Shown piece after piece: positions 1-10,320 of a stretch of DNA of 64,000 nucleotides. A program made the translations under genes and the position numbers. Under the pieces are notes generated by a model. The model saw only the letters and a list, made by a program, of their open reading frames with translations, searched no databases and was not told where the DNA came from. The DNA lies in NCBI GenBank assembly GCA_025529335.1, contig JAMYHX010000006.1:124001-188000 (forward strand), written 5' to 3'. Within the stretch, counting starts at the first letter, position 1, and each line of letters begins with the position of its first letter. This stretch comes from Rhizopus sp. PT2906 (taxonomy: Eukaryota; Mucoromycota; Mucoromycetes; Mucorales; Rhizopodaceae).

Positions 1-907
1 TAATGCACGATGAGTATCCACACTTTTCGTGTCACCATAAATTTCGATTGTATTGATAATGATTGCTTCACCGTTATTCGTGTTCAGTAAGACCGCACCT
101 GCACAAACATATTTCATCTGCGGTTCTGTAGTCCAGTCGGTGTTCAGCCAACGAGTCGTACTTTCATACAAATCGAAATAATGTTGATTCAGGAGAATAT
201 TACGATACGGTGATCGATAAATCAATGACGCTAAATCCGGACAGACATTGTCGATTGAGGCATCAACATCACGCTTTCGCTTCACAGATAAAATTGGTTC
301 GCAAACGAATGTTTTATCAGCCAGTTCACTAATGTTATTCCGATGTGCAAGGCCGTGTAATTTCACTGGCTGTTCGTCGGCCATTGGTTGTTCATCAGGA
401 CCTAAGGGAAATAAAGAAAATGGTTCCAACTTCATTTTCTCGATGATCCATTCGTTTTTATCAATTTCATCTTTGTCAGCGTTCATCAACTGACACGCAT
501 AGACAATAGCTTGAGAATAATTGCGACGTACGCTGTTTAAGCAAGTTGCTGCCAGCACATCTGCAATGCTTGTATTTAACGGCACCTTGACAAGCTGTGA
601 CGATTCACTTTTTGTGAGCTGGGAAGATTCAATTTCACTAACTGAGTTATCAGTTTCCTCTACAGTAGAAACACATTATTGAAATAAATATGCCTATCTC
701 TTGAGTGCGTTATTAATTGGATCTTTATTACTTACCCTTATTTGAGTATGTACCCTTCTCAATGTTGGAAACATTGTTACAATTCCTTTGGCGGCGTTGA
801 ATATGACTTCGCGCGCTAATTCGACTTTTCCAGCCATTATTGCAAAAAGGACAACGTGTTGTATTTATCCTTTCGTCATTAACTAATCTTCGTGTGAGAT
901 TACTCCA
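1..907 (-). CDS. Uncharacterised protein with a zinc-finger-like N-terminus, partial
   Basis: I do not recognise the family. Two coding pieces join in phase: 736-907 and 659-1, separated by a 76-nt GT-AG intron; the second stays open to the window edge. The first piece encodes a CPFC motif followed by a basic stretch with one His (RSHIQRR), like half of a C2H2 finger. The second begins acidic and Ser-rich and carries a KRKR basic patch, then a Trp/Tyr-rich stretch. No ATG occurs in frame in the first piece and a stop lies just upstream of 907, so an earlier exon is missing. An ATG at 837 is in another frame and would force a less usual acceptor. The zinc-binding function is inference. The gene sits beside transposon relics and could itself belong to a repeat family. 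Confidence 0.5.
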
Positions 908-995
908 TTACTACACTGTTTATAGTCATTCTACATTTAGCCTTACCTACCTCTATTAATTTAATTTGTAACATGTCGGATTGTAAATTATTGTT

Positions 996-1286
996 TTATA
1001 CACTAAGCCTGAGCGCAATTATATTAACTGAAGCATTGCTGATAATAGGAGGTAAGGCAAAATTGCTGATGCCATATACTTGTATACTCGAGATTAATAT
1101 GGATACTTCAAAGTGTGATGGTTTCTTCTCAGAAGGGCTGTAAGACTTCTTCAATCTAATTGAACAATCCAAGAGAGTAACACGGCCGGTTTTGATTATA
1201 CTCATAACTTCGTGGACAGGACCATAGCTAAATACAGCATTTTTGGCTTCATCATACATGTCAAAACTAACATCAGCTGAATTCAT
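996..1286 (-). CDS. Unrecognised open frame, possible gene fragment
   Basis: A 96-codon open frame from an ATG at 1286. The protein has a plausible mixed composition, with a hydrophobic C-terminal half (residues about 60-96), but no motif I can name. No signal peptide is clear, and no partner exons could be joined with confidence. A second open stretch on the plus strand around 1655-1817 also looks protein-like but cannot be linked. This may be a decayed copy of a repeat-family gene in a repeat-rich area, or chance. Confidence 0.25.
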   Translation of the reverse strand: MNSADVSFDMYDEAKNAVFSYGPVHEVMSIIKTGRVTLLDCSIRLKKSYSPSEKKPSHFEVSILISSIQVYGISNFALPPIISNASVNIIALRLSV

Positions 1287-1915
1287 TTTAGCAGTCACCC
1301 AATGATGACCTGATTTTCGACGAAGCTATTGAAGATGTTCTGGTGGATATATCTTCTTGATATATATTACTTTTAGTCTTTTTCAATGTTGAACAGCAAG
1401 TTCCCATCACTTTTTACGCAAGGCTAAAGGAAAAAAAGGACTTATGGTATGAGTCTCTTTCTTGGGAAATTGCAAAGTGCCTAACAAGATTAAAAAAGGT
1501 TCTTATTTCCTCAGCAAGGTTTAGGTTAGTTAAAGTGCTACCAATGTGTATTACAAAATATGATGGCAATGTACCATTTATTTAAGATAAATCTGTACAC
1601 CCAACTGTGATGAAACGAATTATAATCTGATGAATATTTGAAAAACCTAATCAAAGCGCTTGGTATAGAAATAAGAGATACGAAGAAAGCGTCACTATAC
1701 AATTATGGCGCAGATATACACCTCGCTTTTTCAAGAGCTTTGGTTATTTCTTTTTGGAAAAGTTACACTTTTGGTTGGTTTCCCCAAGATACAACTGCAT
1801 CTTTTCTCAAGAAGTAAAACTAATTTATAAGAATATAGTAGCAAAGATGTATTTGACTGCACTTTGTTATGGTTCTATAAACATATACAAGTATTGAATA
1901 TATGTTTCTATTATT

Positions 1916-3209
1916 CTAAAGCTTTTGGACAGCAACAGAATCTAGGCGATATACACTTTCTTTTGTTTCCAAGTCATGCTTGTATTTTTTCAAGAATATG
2001 TCTAGCTCTTCTTTAGTATTTATTCCTAAGACTGGGCCCATTATGTCCTGAACACTCTTTATTACTTCCAAGGCATCCCAAATAAAAAGTTTTGCTGTAT
2101 TCGTTCCAGAACCTAAGCACAAATTCAGCGATGGTTACTTATCATGTTTGTCTATGGACTTACTCGTATCACAAAGCCTACATTCGGATTGGGTAATATT
2201 TATGCCATCAAACCTTGAGAGCATATTTTCTAGTTCAGCTCCCACACACGCATTTTGTCCTTTTGCTTTACAAGTGTCTCTAACTAACATCCCCAAAGTT
2301 ACAAAACCTTGTATTTAAAAGCTGATGTTAAACTTACAAGCTGTCGAAATCAGATAGGATAAATTGGAGGGATCCTTTGGCGTCTAAGCGAAGAAAGTGT
2401 TAGAATATTCACCAGTTGTTTAACCATAAGCACTTGCCTGGAAGCCAATTTCTGATATCTGTACCATGCCTCCCGGTTTAGTGACACGTATCAGTTCTTT
2501 TATAGCCATTGGCCATTCGTCTTCACGAAGTGCAAGGACAAGAAATCTCATATGGACGAAGTCAAAAGTATTATCTTCATATGGGAGCCCTTTGATTACG
2601 TTTCCTTTGCTAAAGGTAAATTGTTTTACGTCTACATTCTCGTATAAAATATTAACAATATCACAGCCATGGTAGACACAATTAGGATATTCTTGTACCA
2701 TGTCCTATCAAATAAAAGAGTAAATACAATGGCCTATGAGCTTATATTATTATTTACCATAATCCATACACCAGATCCACACCCTACATCCAGTACGTTG
2801 ATTCCCTTTTGAAAGTCCAAAGCATCTGTTACGCTTGGTAACACGTTCCTACAAGCATAATGTTAAACTGATGCCTCAAAACGAGCAAATGATGTGTTTA
2901 CCCTTCGAATAGACTCTTGAAAGCATAGTGTTGCTATGAAGGCAGTTAGCTATATATATATATATATATATGCATCAAAGTATACACCCGTACTCCTGTA
3001 AGTCTCATTTGCTCTTCTTCATCCTTTGGTAGCCAATATGTAGATGCTTCCTCCTTATGAAACTCTCGATTGGTATTAGCCGTAGAATTCACGATAGTTG
3101 TGGTCTCTTTGTAAGCAGTCATAGTATTACAAAAGGTGCCCTCTTGGCTTATAGTGTTTCTATCACTAATATGCTGAGTTCTATGCGCCACAGGAAAACA
3201 GTTGCCCAT
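1916..3209 (-). CDS. SAM-dependent methyltransferase, UMTA type
   Basis: Class I methyltransferase of the UMTA group common in Mucoromycota; the substrate is unknown. Seven exons (3209-2994, 2933-2902, 2848-2758, 2704-2438, 2383-2338, 2283-2164, 2112-1916) give 322 residues, a normal length for the group. The SAM-binding motif LDVGCGSG lies near residue 105, followed by motifs resembling post I (the acidic CDI), motif II (FDFVHMR) and motif III (VTKPGGMVQI). The protein begins MGNC, a classic N-myristoylation start with a Cys that could be palmitoylated, so membrane attachment is likely but inferred. Introns are 51-60 nt. The one at 2384-2437 begins GC in the context CAG/GCAAGT. The first intron carries a TA repeat and uses a GTACGG donor chosen because it restores the conserved QHYAFK stretch. 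The gene looks intact although its neighbours are decayed. Confidence 0.85.
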
Positions 3210-3470
3210 CGTTTACCAAGTAAGAGCAAAAGAGGAAACAAAACTTACCTAAGAAATCAGCTGCTTTGAAGATGGCCAAAAAGTGTTGAACAAGATAAAA
3301 AAGTTTTAAATTCTCAAATGCCTTTTAAATCAATTAAAGTACTACCAGCTTTGATTTGGGTGCTACAAACTATACAATACTTTCAACCGTAGGCGAAAAG
3401 AAGATCAAAGATATTGATATAGGGTTATGCAATAAGTGGCACTATGTTTTTTGCTTTGATAAAGACTGTA

Positions 3471-4026
3471 TTTTTTTTCATCTATTTTTAATAAAAGCCT
3501 AAATGCTTCTGCAAGGCAATTGGGTTTGTGTTCGTTTAGATCGGCCAAACGTTTTTACAAAGATCCCAAGCTCAGACCGTCATCGTTTCTTGAGAAGAAG
3601 TATAAGCAATTTCTTTTAAATTACACTGATTAAAATCCTTCAGCTGTTTAGGTAGTAGAGCAACTGATAACTTAATGTAATTTATATACTAAGCAAGCGA
3701 AATTCCATCCTGTGGAAACAAATAACGAGAAGAAAATTCAACAAAGGCATGATTGGGACAAAATTTAGTAGCAAACTCACTTGGAATTTACAACAAACAG
3801 TGCCTTTTCAGACGTATTAGTCTTTAATATTAATCTGAAACGAAGTATGGCTTGGTCAAAGAAAGGAACTCCCGTAATAACTACGGTATCTACATTAGAG
3901 TTGAAACAGGATCAAATTTGAGTGCCATCTCTACCTCTAGTTTAATTAGCGTCAAGAAAAGAAAATTTGGCAGTTGAAGCTGATAGTGACAAGACATCAT
4001 CTGGGCGCTTTGTAGGCCACTGTTAA
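3471..4026 (+). pseudogene. Decayed Tc1/mariner-like transposase
   Basis: Translating this strand in shifting frames gives a clear but broken relative of the transposase at 43.9-45.0 kb. Matching pieces include a helix-turn-helix start (NASARQLG), QFLLNYTD, KKIQQRHDW, and the block around MAWSKKGTPV. There are several in-frame stops (for example in the stretch after NYTD and in the NPSAV segment), frameshifts and internal deletions. The copy ends soon after FVGHC, before the second catalytic Asp region seen in the 44-kb copy. It cannot encode an active enzyme. No terminal inverted repeats were found beside it. The following 440 bases (4027-4467) hold no gene that I can see. Confidence 0.8.
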
Positions 4027-4467
4027 ATAAAGGGGAATTATCTTGTTAAAAAAGACACACTACAAAAGTAACGACCACAAAATACGTCATTCTTTTATAA
4101 CTCATCATGGTTGATCATCATTAATCCTGATTAATTCAAGTAGTATTCTTTTTTTTTCATGTCTTAATAATAGTAGATATGTTATATACACATCCACATT
4201 TCTAATTTATTATTATTGTGACTATATCACAGATACCTCCATTTGTGGTGTTTGTAGTTGTTGTGGTCGCTCATTACGGCTCATGACAGCCCTTAAATTA
4301 GTGCAGTGCACTAATATTAGTGCCATTTTCCAAAGTCAATACTTCTTTTTCCACCTGTAGTACAGTTTTTTCTTTAAGCAATGTCGCATAATCCGAAAAT
4401 ATATAATACAAAATATACAGAATGCGACATCCTGGAACGACATTACTTTCTGGAAATAGTGTAGGAT

Positions 4468-4994
4468 GAATGAGTTTGAGTATGGAAACCTTGAAAAAAT
4501 ATTATGGGGAGGAAAATTGATCTTTTATTGACGGGTGAAATTCTTGATGACAATAATGAAGTAATAGATATTGAGCTATCGTCCATTGAGATCAAACCTG
4601 CGTGTGTTGTTGATGACATTGAGCAAGTACAATTTAACAAAAATGTCTCCTATATCAGTACCTTATACATAGTGGCGAAAATAGCAACGCAGATGACATG
4701 AAAGATGGTGTTAGTAGTGAGAGTAGCGGCTGTAGTAATAAGAACAACAGCATCAGTTACAGCCAAGATAGCAAGCATATAATATCTATGGATATTGTTG
4801 GTCTAAACGCTTTCTTCTATGCTGTATATCAGTACGGAGACGTGATTGTAACTGTAAAGGAAACAGAAAAGGAGCTGTTCTTACTAGCCGATGAGGATGA
4901 CTTTGAGGAGTTCATAATGGGTACACCGATAAATCAGTTGCTCTATTATGTTATGAGTATTCAAAGAACTGAATTTCGACAGAATGGTTTTTAA
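4468..4994 (+). pseudogene. Fragment of an uncharacterised multi-exon fungal gene family
   Basis: Three open pieces run in succession: a short start (MNEFEYGNLEKILWG), then 4504-4701, then 4698-4994. A one-base shift near 4507 separates the first two although their protein reads smoothly across it (EKILWG to RKIDLLLTG), which points to a frameshift. The last piece is Ser/Asn-rich and then becomes a structured segment (MDIVGLNAFFYAVYQYGD and an acidic DEDDFEEF). I recognise the style as that of repeated, uncharacterised mucoralean proteins but cannot name a domain; this is impression, not a search result. A functional intron-containing gene is possible but less likely. Confidence 0.4.
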
Positions 4995-5279
4995 CTCTTA
5001 TTTATTACAAGTTCATCACCAACGCTTACAAGAATTTGAAAAAAGCGTCGAAAAAATATAAAAGAAGAATTTCTAAGAGAAAAAGTAGATTGCTTAATTC
5101 TGACGAAACAATATTGCCATTTAATAATTTTCCATTGCAAATATTCTACACTTCTAAGCGTTGATTTTTTAAACAAATAAAATCAATGGAAACAGTAGTG
5201 TATTTCAAGGTGTCAAAAAAAGAAGCAACAAAAATGAGCAAATTTGATCGAATCTAGAAAGAGCATCGGATCTAAATAG

Positions 5280-6530
5280 TCCAATTGCTTGTAGTATGGC
5301 GTGGAAAGCCACAGAAATCCATAAGTTCATCTACAATGGGCTTTAAAAAGGAATCGATATCCTTTGGCTTGCGTGGGCCAGGAATAACACCCAACTGGAA
5401 TGTTAATTCTTCTGTGTGTCTATGTGACGAGAAAGATTAGGATGCTATAAAGCAATATGCAGCAAAAGTATTTGCCGGGATGATGGATCAACGTTGAAGA
5501 TAATGCAATGGATAATGGTCATGGTTCTTTTGCCTTTTCTTTGGGTAGTAAAGCCGTCAACAAAGAGAGTCAATGAAATATCCAAATCATTATTAAAGAG
5601 GTTTTGTTGCTTTAGACATTTGTATATGTCACCATCAAATATATCTTGATACACATTACTTTTTGCTTCACGGTTGGATCGATAAAAAAAACATGTTCCT
5701 GGTTTCTTCCTTACAAAGCATATTCGAAAGATAATCACCAATGGAAATCATCTTCATGCTTGATACCGGCTATAGACTATCTTCTGATTCGTGTCTATTT
5801 TCACCATAGTGATCACAAGTGTCATCATTTTCATCATCCACCTTGAATATTTTACAGCCATTCTTGCAAATATTATATGTATGGCCTTGAATTGGTAAAG
5901 TGTTTTTCATCAAACGATCGACAGCATCAGGAGAAAAAATACGGTCATCAGTTGCTATGTGAGGGGAAAAGAAATCAATGAAAGGTATAAATGACATGTA
6001 TATGCTATACCTAATTTTTCTTTATCACTAATTATAGTATTTACAATTCTGACCATTTCTCTATACAGTTCGCAGGATGCACCATATGAATTCATAATGT
6101 TGTTTAAGGAGATACTCAGATTTTCGACAAGGTTGAATGTGTTTTTATTGATGGTTTTACTCTGATATAAATGAGCTTCACCATAAGCAGGATCAATTTT
6201 ATAAGAAGATTTATAACTTTTATGGTTTTCTAAATGTAACTGTTAGTTTATAAAGGAAATTTAACAAGCGAAGCATTATTTACCTTCAACATTAGCAGAT
6301 GATGTATTAGTGTCAATCTCCATAGCATCGACTTGGAATTCAAGGTTGTTGATTTTAACTTCATTAATTGTACTTGATGATGATATATGCACTGCTCTAT
6401 GTTCAACTAATTCTTATAGAGTTTCCACTCTTACACCGCAAGCACACTTATAGGTTGATGATTTGTTTAATCTGACTCTCTTGTTGGGTCAAGAGGCGGC
6501 AGAAGAAGAGGCACTGGTGTTGTTCATGAT
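5280..6530 (-). pseudogene. Decayed CACTA/EnSpm-like transposase (Tnp2 type)
   Basis: On the minus strand a protein can be followed from about 6530: MNNTSAS, a stop, a CACG motif with a later His, then acidic and helical segments, an apparent intron near 5958-6006, and the piece ending GENRHESEDSL. After another stop come pieces with the pattern DGFTTQRKGKRTMTIIHCIIFNV (around 5500-5580) and, further on, fragments like the Pro-rich 'GPRKPKDIDSF' region. A Cys-rich segment followed by DGF..., ordinary hydrophobic strand and PGP..ID is the layout of CACTA Tnp2 transposases. Several stops and shifts break it. The family assignment is from pattern memory and is moderate. Confidence 0.5.
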
Positions 6531-6612
6531 GATTTGAGAAAAAAAAATAACAATAGCTAAATGAAATGAAGTGAGCTCTTTCTTACTTCTTATATTTATA
6601 TCTTTTTTTTTT

Positions 6613-7020
6613 GGCCAACATTACATGCACCAGAAAATAGGCTAATGCTACGGGCGCTTCCTTGGGGCGCTACCTATGTTGTCACTATACAACTTCATAC
6701 TACCAAAGTCTCTACCTAACCTAAAGCTGTCCAGTTCACTTCTCTCTGATATAAAATACGATGCTATCATAATTACACGTGTTCTTGCATCTTTGTTAAT
6801 CAAACTGACAACATAAAACTAGAATAAACAATGATATTTCTTTTTTATCTCTTTCTTCCTGAAAAGAAACAAAACAAGTCGGTAAATTCATAAAGTCATG
6901 CTTAGCTTGACGCCACATATTGAAAAGCTTCATTGGTCTACATCATTGGTAACGGATAGAGGTAGTGTCTGTAGTATTGGTCTAATTTCTGGTGCATTTT
7001 CTGGTGCATGTAGTGTTTCC
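6613..7020. repeat. Short element with terminal inverted repeats (MITE-like)
   Basis: Left end 6618-6638 reads ACATTACATGCACCAGAAAAT; the right end 6996-7016 is its inverted copy with one mismatch (ACACTACATG...). Inside each end a second related stretch follows (left AGGCTAATGCTAC, right, inverted, AGACCAATACTAC), so the inverted arms extend to about 50 bp, with an 11-bp duplicated GCACCAGAAAT insert in the right arm. The roughly 360-base core has no open frame of note. Size and structure fit a non-autonomous DNA transposon. Target-site duplications were not resolved. The outer CACTACATGC string recurs in the palindrome at 34509-34582 next to a Tc1-like transposase. Confidence 0.6.
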
Positions 7021-7169
7021 CTCCTTTAAAAGTCTTTAATTTATTTACAGCGGTTCCTCTTTCTTTATGCTTATGCGCTGAGCCATGAACATGAATCTCT
7101 TTGAGGAACATAAAGACAAATTGAAAAACTATGGTATTAATGTACTTCTTGGCTGAGTTCAACACGTAT

Positions 7170-8401
7170 TGACAATGTTTTTATAACTTTTTGGACAACA
7201 GCTGAAGAAGAGTTGCTCGATGTAACTAAGTACGATGAAATCTTGTGCAAGAAAATTGTGATCAATAAGCAGACATGTCATGACTATTTGGCGTCAGGCA
7301 TAGACTATGTACTTAAGCATTTTCAAGAAAATGATAAATTTGTTCATCACACTAACTCGCTGCGACGAAAATTAGAAAAAATCAGAAGAGACGAGACCAA
7401 CAGGATGTTTTGGTGCGATCTTGCTCCTAGAATGATGAAGGGTGATCCCAAAAGCTTTCAGGCTTGTATGGTATTGCCTTGACTAGATCCAGTTCTTGCT
7501 GAATATCAGAGAAGAAGTCAACATAACGGCGCAGAGTTGATGGTTGTGGGTATAAAGAAAGCAGCAAAAAGTAAAGGCGTCCCAAATCATAGAACAAGTT
7601 GAACACGATGGTCTTTATGTGGGAGGGAGTGACATTTCAGTCGGTACACCATCAAAAGGAAATCCCTACAACTCTTCCATGAAAGTAAGAGCCGAAAGCT
7701 CAGTGCTCACGAGAGAAAAACTACGACGCAAGTATAGTTGTTTGTCTGAAGAAAGGTACATTTCTAACAGTTTGTTTAAATCCGATATATTAGAAATGGG
7801 ATATCAGTTTTAGACTTGGTTGATCGTTCAAGCTCTTCTCAAAAATTATTGTTCTCTGATGAAGCTTGGACTCAAACCATATCTCTGTTTGAGTCAGAGC
7901 TTGCTCTTGAACTATTGCCAGCGTCGCCTTGCTTAACCAGTACATGGTTAATTATTTCTAAAGTAAGTTCTACACTACTTTGATATGCTTTGACTGATTT
8001 TTTTTCAACTAGACTATTGCAACATCAAACAGCATTACATTGGGGTTGGACTATATCTATAAAATTCATTCAAAACAGAACAGTCAAAGCAAAGCTTATT
8101 TGAAACTCTTTGAGCATATGTAAGTCTTGATGTATAATATATTTTGCTTTAAATATATATTTAACAAGGGCCATAATATAGCCTGACCTTGGTAAACACA
8201 TACCCATATTTGTTGAAAAAGAACCATGATTATTCAGAGAGCGACCTTTTGAGAATTGTATGGTCTCCAATATCTGAACTACTCTTCCTACCTAATCAAC
8301 ACAATCAAATTGTCAAAACTGAAGATATAATCAGCCAAGACACCGCTCTTGTAGATTGCATGTTTGTAGGGGTAGTTGGGACAGGAAATCATTGTTCATA
8401 A
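7170..8401 (+). pseudogene. Fragmentary multi-exon gene of unknown family
   Basis: Open pieces of consistent strand run 7190-7482, about 7540-7960, 8013-8119 and 8189-8401. Two GT-AG boundaries look real: GTAAGT at about 7961 with an acceptor near 8012, and GTAAGT near 8120 with an acceptor near 8168. The encoded pieces (LLDVTKYDEIL, IEQVEHDGLYVGGSD, LVDRSSSSQKLLFSDEAW, YSESDLLRIVWSPISELLF) look like true protein but the frame is broken by stops between pieces, and no start is clear. I cannot name a domain. It may be a repeat-family member related in style to the fragment at 4468-4994. No function is proposed. Confidence 0.35.
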
Positions 8402-8532
8402 AGTAGTAAACTGAGCTATCAATTGTTGTATTTGCTCGTTCAAAAGAAGAGACTTACTAGTTTTGAGGCCTCTGGAGGCTGTCATTCTCATTGCTCTTGT
8501 ATTGATAAAGTAAAAAGGGCTTTCTTTTATTA

Positions 8533-10257
8533 TTATATTGGCAGTTCAACATAAACATTGTTCAGCTCAAAGCGAGCAGGAGCGTTCCATATCTTGAGAA
8601 ATATACGATTAACAGACGAGCTCTTCCAGAGTATAAACCCCTCTTTATTTGTTATAGTCCTTGGAATTTCGTCATCACATACTTTGATAAACTGACGCCT
8701 TCTCTTTGTTTGTATCCATACAAGCCGTATCATTGAAATTTCTGGAAAAACAAATGTCTTATCGATAGCCAATGATAACTTTTGCAAGGGTAGATCACCC
8801 AAATATATCTGCTTTCTTTTAAAGCTATGACCAATACCAACCATATTGATATTGTGCAGATATAACTCTTTCAAGTTTGGAAAAGATGTATCAAACCCTT
8901 TGAAAGGATCAGGATCAGGATTAAAAATTGAGTTTTCAATACGCAAAATTTGTACTGCTTCATAAACACAGCTATGAGTATTCTTTATGCTGTACCCGCG
9001 AAGAGTCAATTCCTGCAAGTTACAGGCCTTTTCTATAAACAAAGCGACAATTTCTGACATAGGGAGCCCTATAAATTCTTCCTCTAAGCACAATTTATGA
9101 AAGTTTGGCATTTTGCTGTTTGTAAAATCATCTTTTTCGATAAGTCGATCAGACAAATGTGAGGGTATACTGACTTGGCATTCGATTGTATGGTTCCATG
9201 ACTTGCATAAATTTATGGTGAGTACTGAGGAGTTGGCTACTATCCATTTCAAAGAATTGCACGCTTTAAGCTTAGAAGGATGGCAGGCAATGCTGAGACA
9301 TTCATCAATCATTGTACATATTTGTTCATTATCACTCCTGTATTTTGTTTCTGCTTTTAATATTAAAGAAACTACCTTCTTCTGAGGCGTAAACAAAAAA
9401 TCATCTAACTGTTTATAGATTTCACCAAAGTTTGATTGTATCGATGTTATTTCCATAAAAAAGGTTACATTTGAAAGGTTGACCAAACTTGCAGTAATAT
9501 AATCAACCAACACCTTGGGTATCAACGAGCGGCATTTAACATTTAGGGTTTTCAATGAGGGACATACAGAAAAGCCAGCCATCAGTCTTGCATTATCGTT
9601 CATGTTGGTATACAGGTCTAGTTTGGTTAAATTGGAGCATGTATTACAAATGAACATGAAATCTTGTATGTCTGCGATAACCACTGTCGAAGGTAAAGCC
9701 AGTTCTTCGAGTAATGGAAAGTCTATTATAAAATGAAAGTCTAGAATGTTTTCGAGCCATCTTATGGCCTTGATGGTGTCTTTATACTTGTAGTAATGAT
9801 CCAATTTAAACGTTTGCTCGTACCCAAACCGATCAAGTCTTTGAAGCTTCCATTTTATACTATCATCAACTTCAAATAAGTAACCATGCAAGCTGCCTCC
9901 AAAAATAAACTGAGAAAGGTTAACCGATGTAACCTCGGGGCAGTATTTGACAAATTTTTCAAGTTTTTGTAATGGCATCCTCTTATCAGACATCCATTTG
10001 TTTCTACCAGTAGTGACCCGTTTGGCATATTTTCCAAACTGAACAAGTTGATCAGATGCTGGATTTTCGTGAAAGTCTATGAATTTGTCAATTTGAGGCG
10101 TGTTGTTGATTTGAATACTATGAAAAAGATGGGGTGTAGCCAAAAGATACCACGATACGCAAGCAAGCCGACATTCTTTAAGGGCTGTCCTTTCTGTGTG
10201 CTGAAAGACAAGATCGAGTATGTGTGCTGGTAGATGATGGGTTGTTATCGACGTCAT
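8533..10257 (-). CDS. F-box and leucine-rich-repeat-like protein
   Basis: Single-exon gene of 574 residues. Residues about 6-50 (LPAHILDLVFQHTERTALKECRLACVSW) match an F-box, the Skp1-binding part of SCF ubiquitin-ligase receptors. The rest has irregular repeats of the kind LxxLxLxxN/C (for example residues 200-260 and 440-500) typical of fungal F-box/LRR proteins that choose the substrate; the substrate cannot be inferred. The start at 10257 is preferred because it opens directly on the F-box; the frame is open further upstream only through a pyrimidine-rich leader and an upstream TTG. Fungal genomes carry many members of this loose family. The product probably acts in cytosol or nucleus. 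Confidence 0.8.
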   Translation of the reverse strand: MTSITTHHLPAHILDLVFQHTERTALKECRLACVSWYLLATPHLFHSIQINNTPQIDKFIDFHENPASDQLVQFGKYAKRVTTGRNKWMSDKRMPLQKLEKFVKYCPEVTSVNLSQFIFGGSLHGYLFEVDDSIKWKLQRLDRFGYEQTFKLDHYYKYKDTIKAIRWLENILDFHFIIDFPLLEELALPSTVVIADIQDFMFICNTCSNLTKLDLYTNMNDNARLMAGFSVCPSLKTLNVKCRSLIPKVLVDYITASLVNLSNVTFFMEITSIQSNFGEIYKQLDDFLFTPQKKVVSLILKAETKYRSDNEQICTMIDECLSIACHPSKLKACNSLKWIVANSSVLTINLCKSWNHTIECQVSIPSHLSDRLIEKDDFTNSKMPNFHKLCLEEEFIGLPMSEIVALFIEKACNLQELTLRGYSIKNTHSCVYEAVQILRIENSIFNPDPDPFKGFDTSFPNLKELYLHNINMVGIGHSFKRKQIYLGDLPLQKLSLAIDKTFVFPEISMIRLVWIQTKRRRQFIKVCDDEIPRTITNKEGFILWKSSSVNRIFLKIWNAPARFELNNVYVELPI

Positions 10258-10320
10258 GAGACTCTGTAACAAGGGAAGAAAGAAAGAAAGAAAGAGTGTT
10301 TTTAAACAACAAAAAGTCAA

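Noticed and set aside
730..837. ATG at 837 as the start of the left-edge gene
   Set aside because: Its frame needs a second-choice acceptor; the alternative frame gives a CPFC finger motif and a standard acceptor.
2308..2337. A 30-nt intron in the UMTA gene
   Set aside because: A later acceptor at 2284 gives an ordinary 54-nt intron in the same frame.
10258..10320. N-terminal extension of the F-box protein
   Set aside because: It starts from TTG and is only a pyrimidine-rich leader; the ATG at 10257 opens on the F-box.
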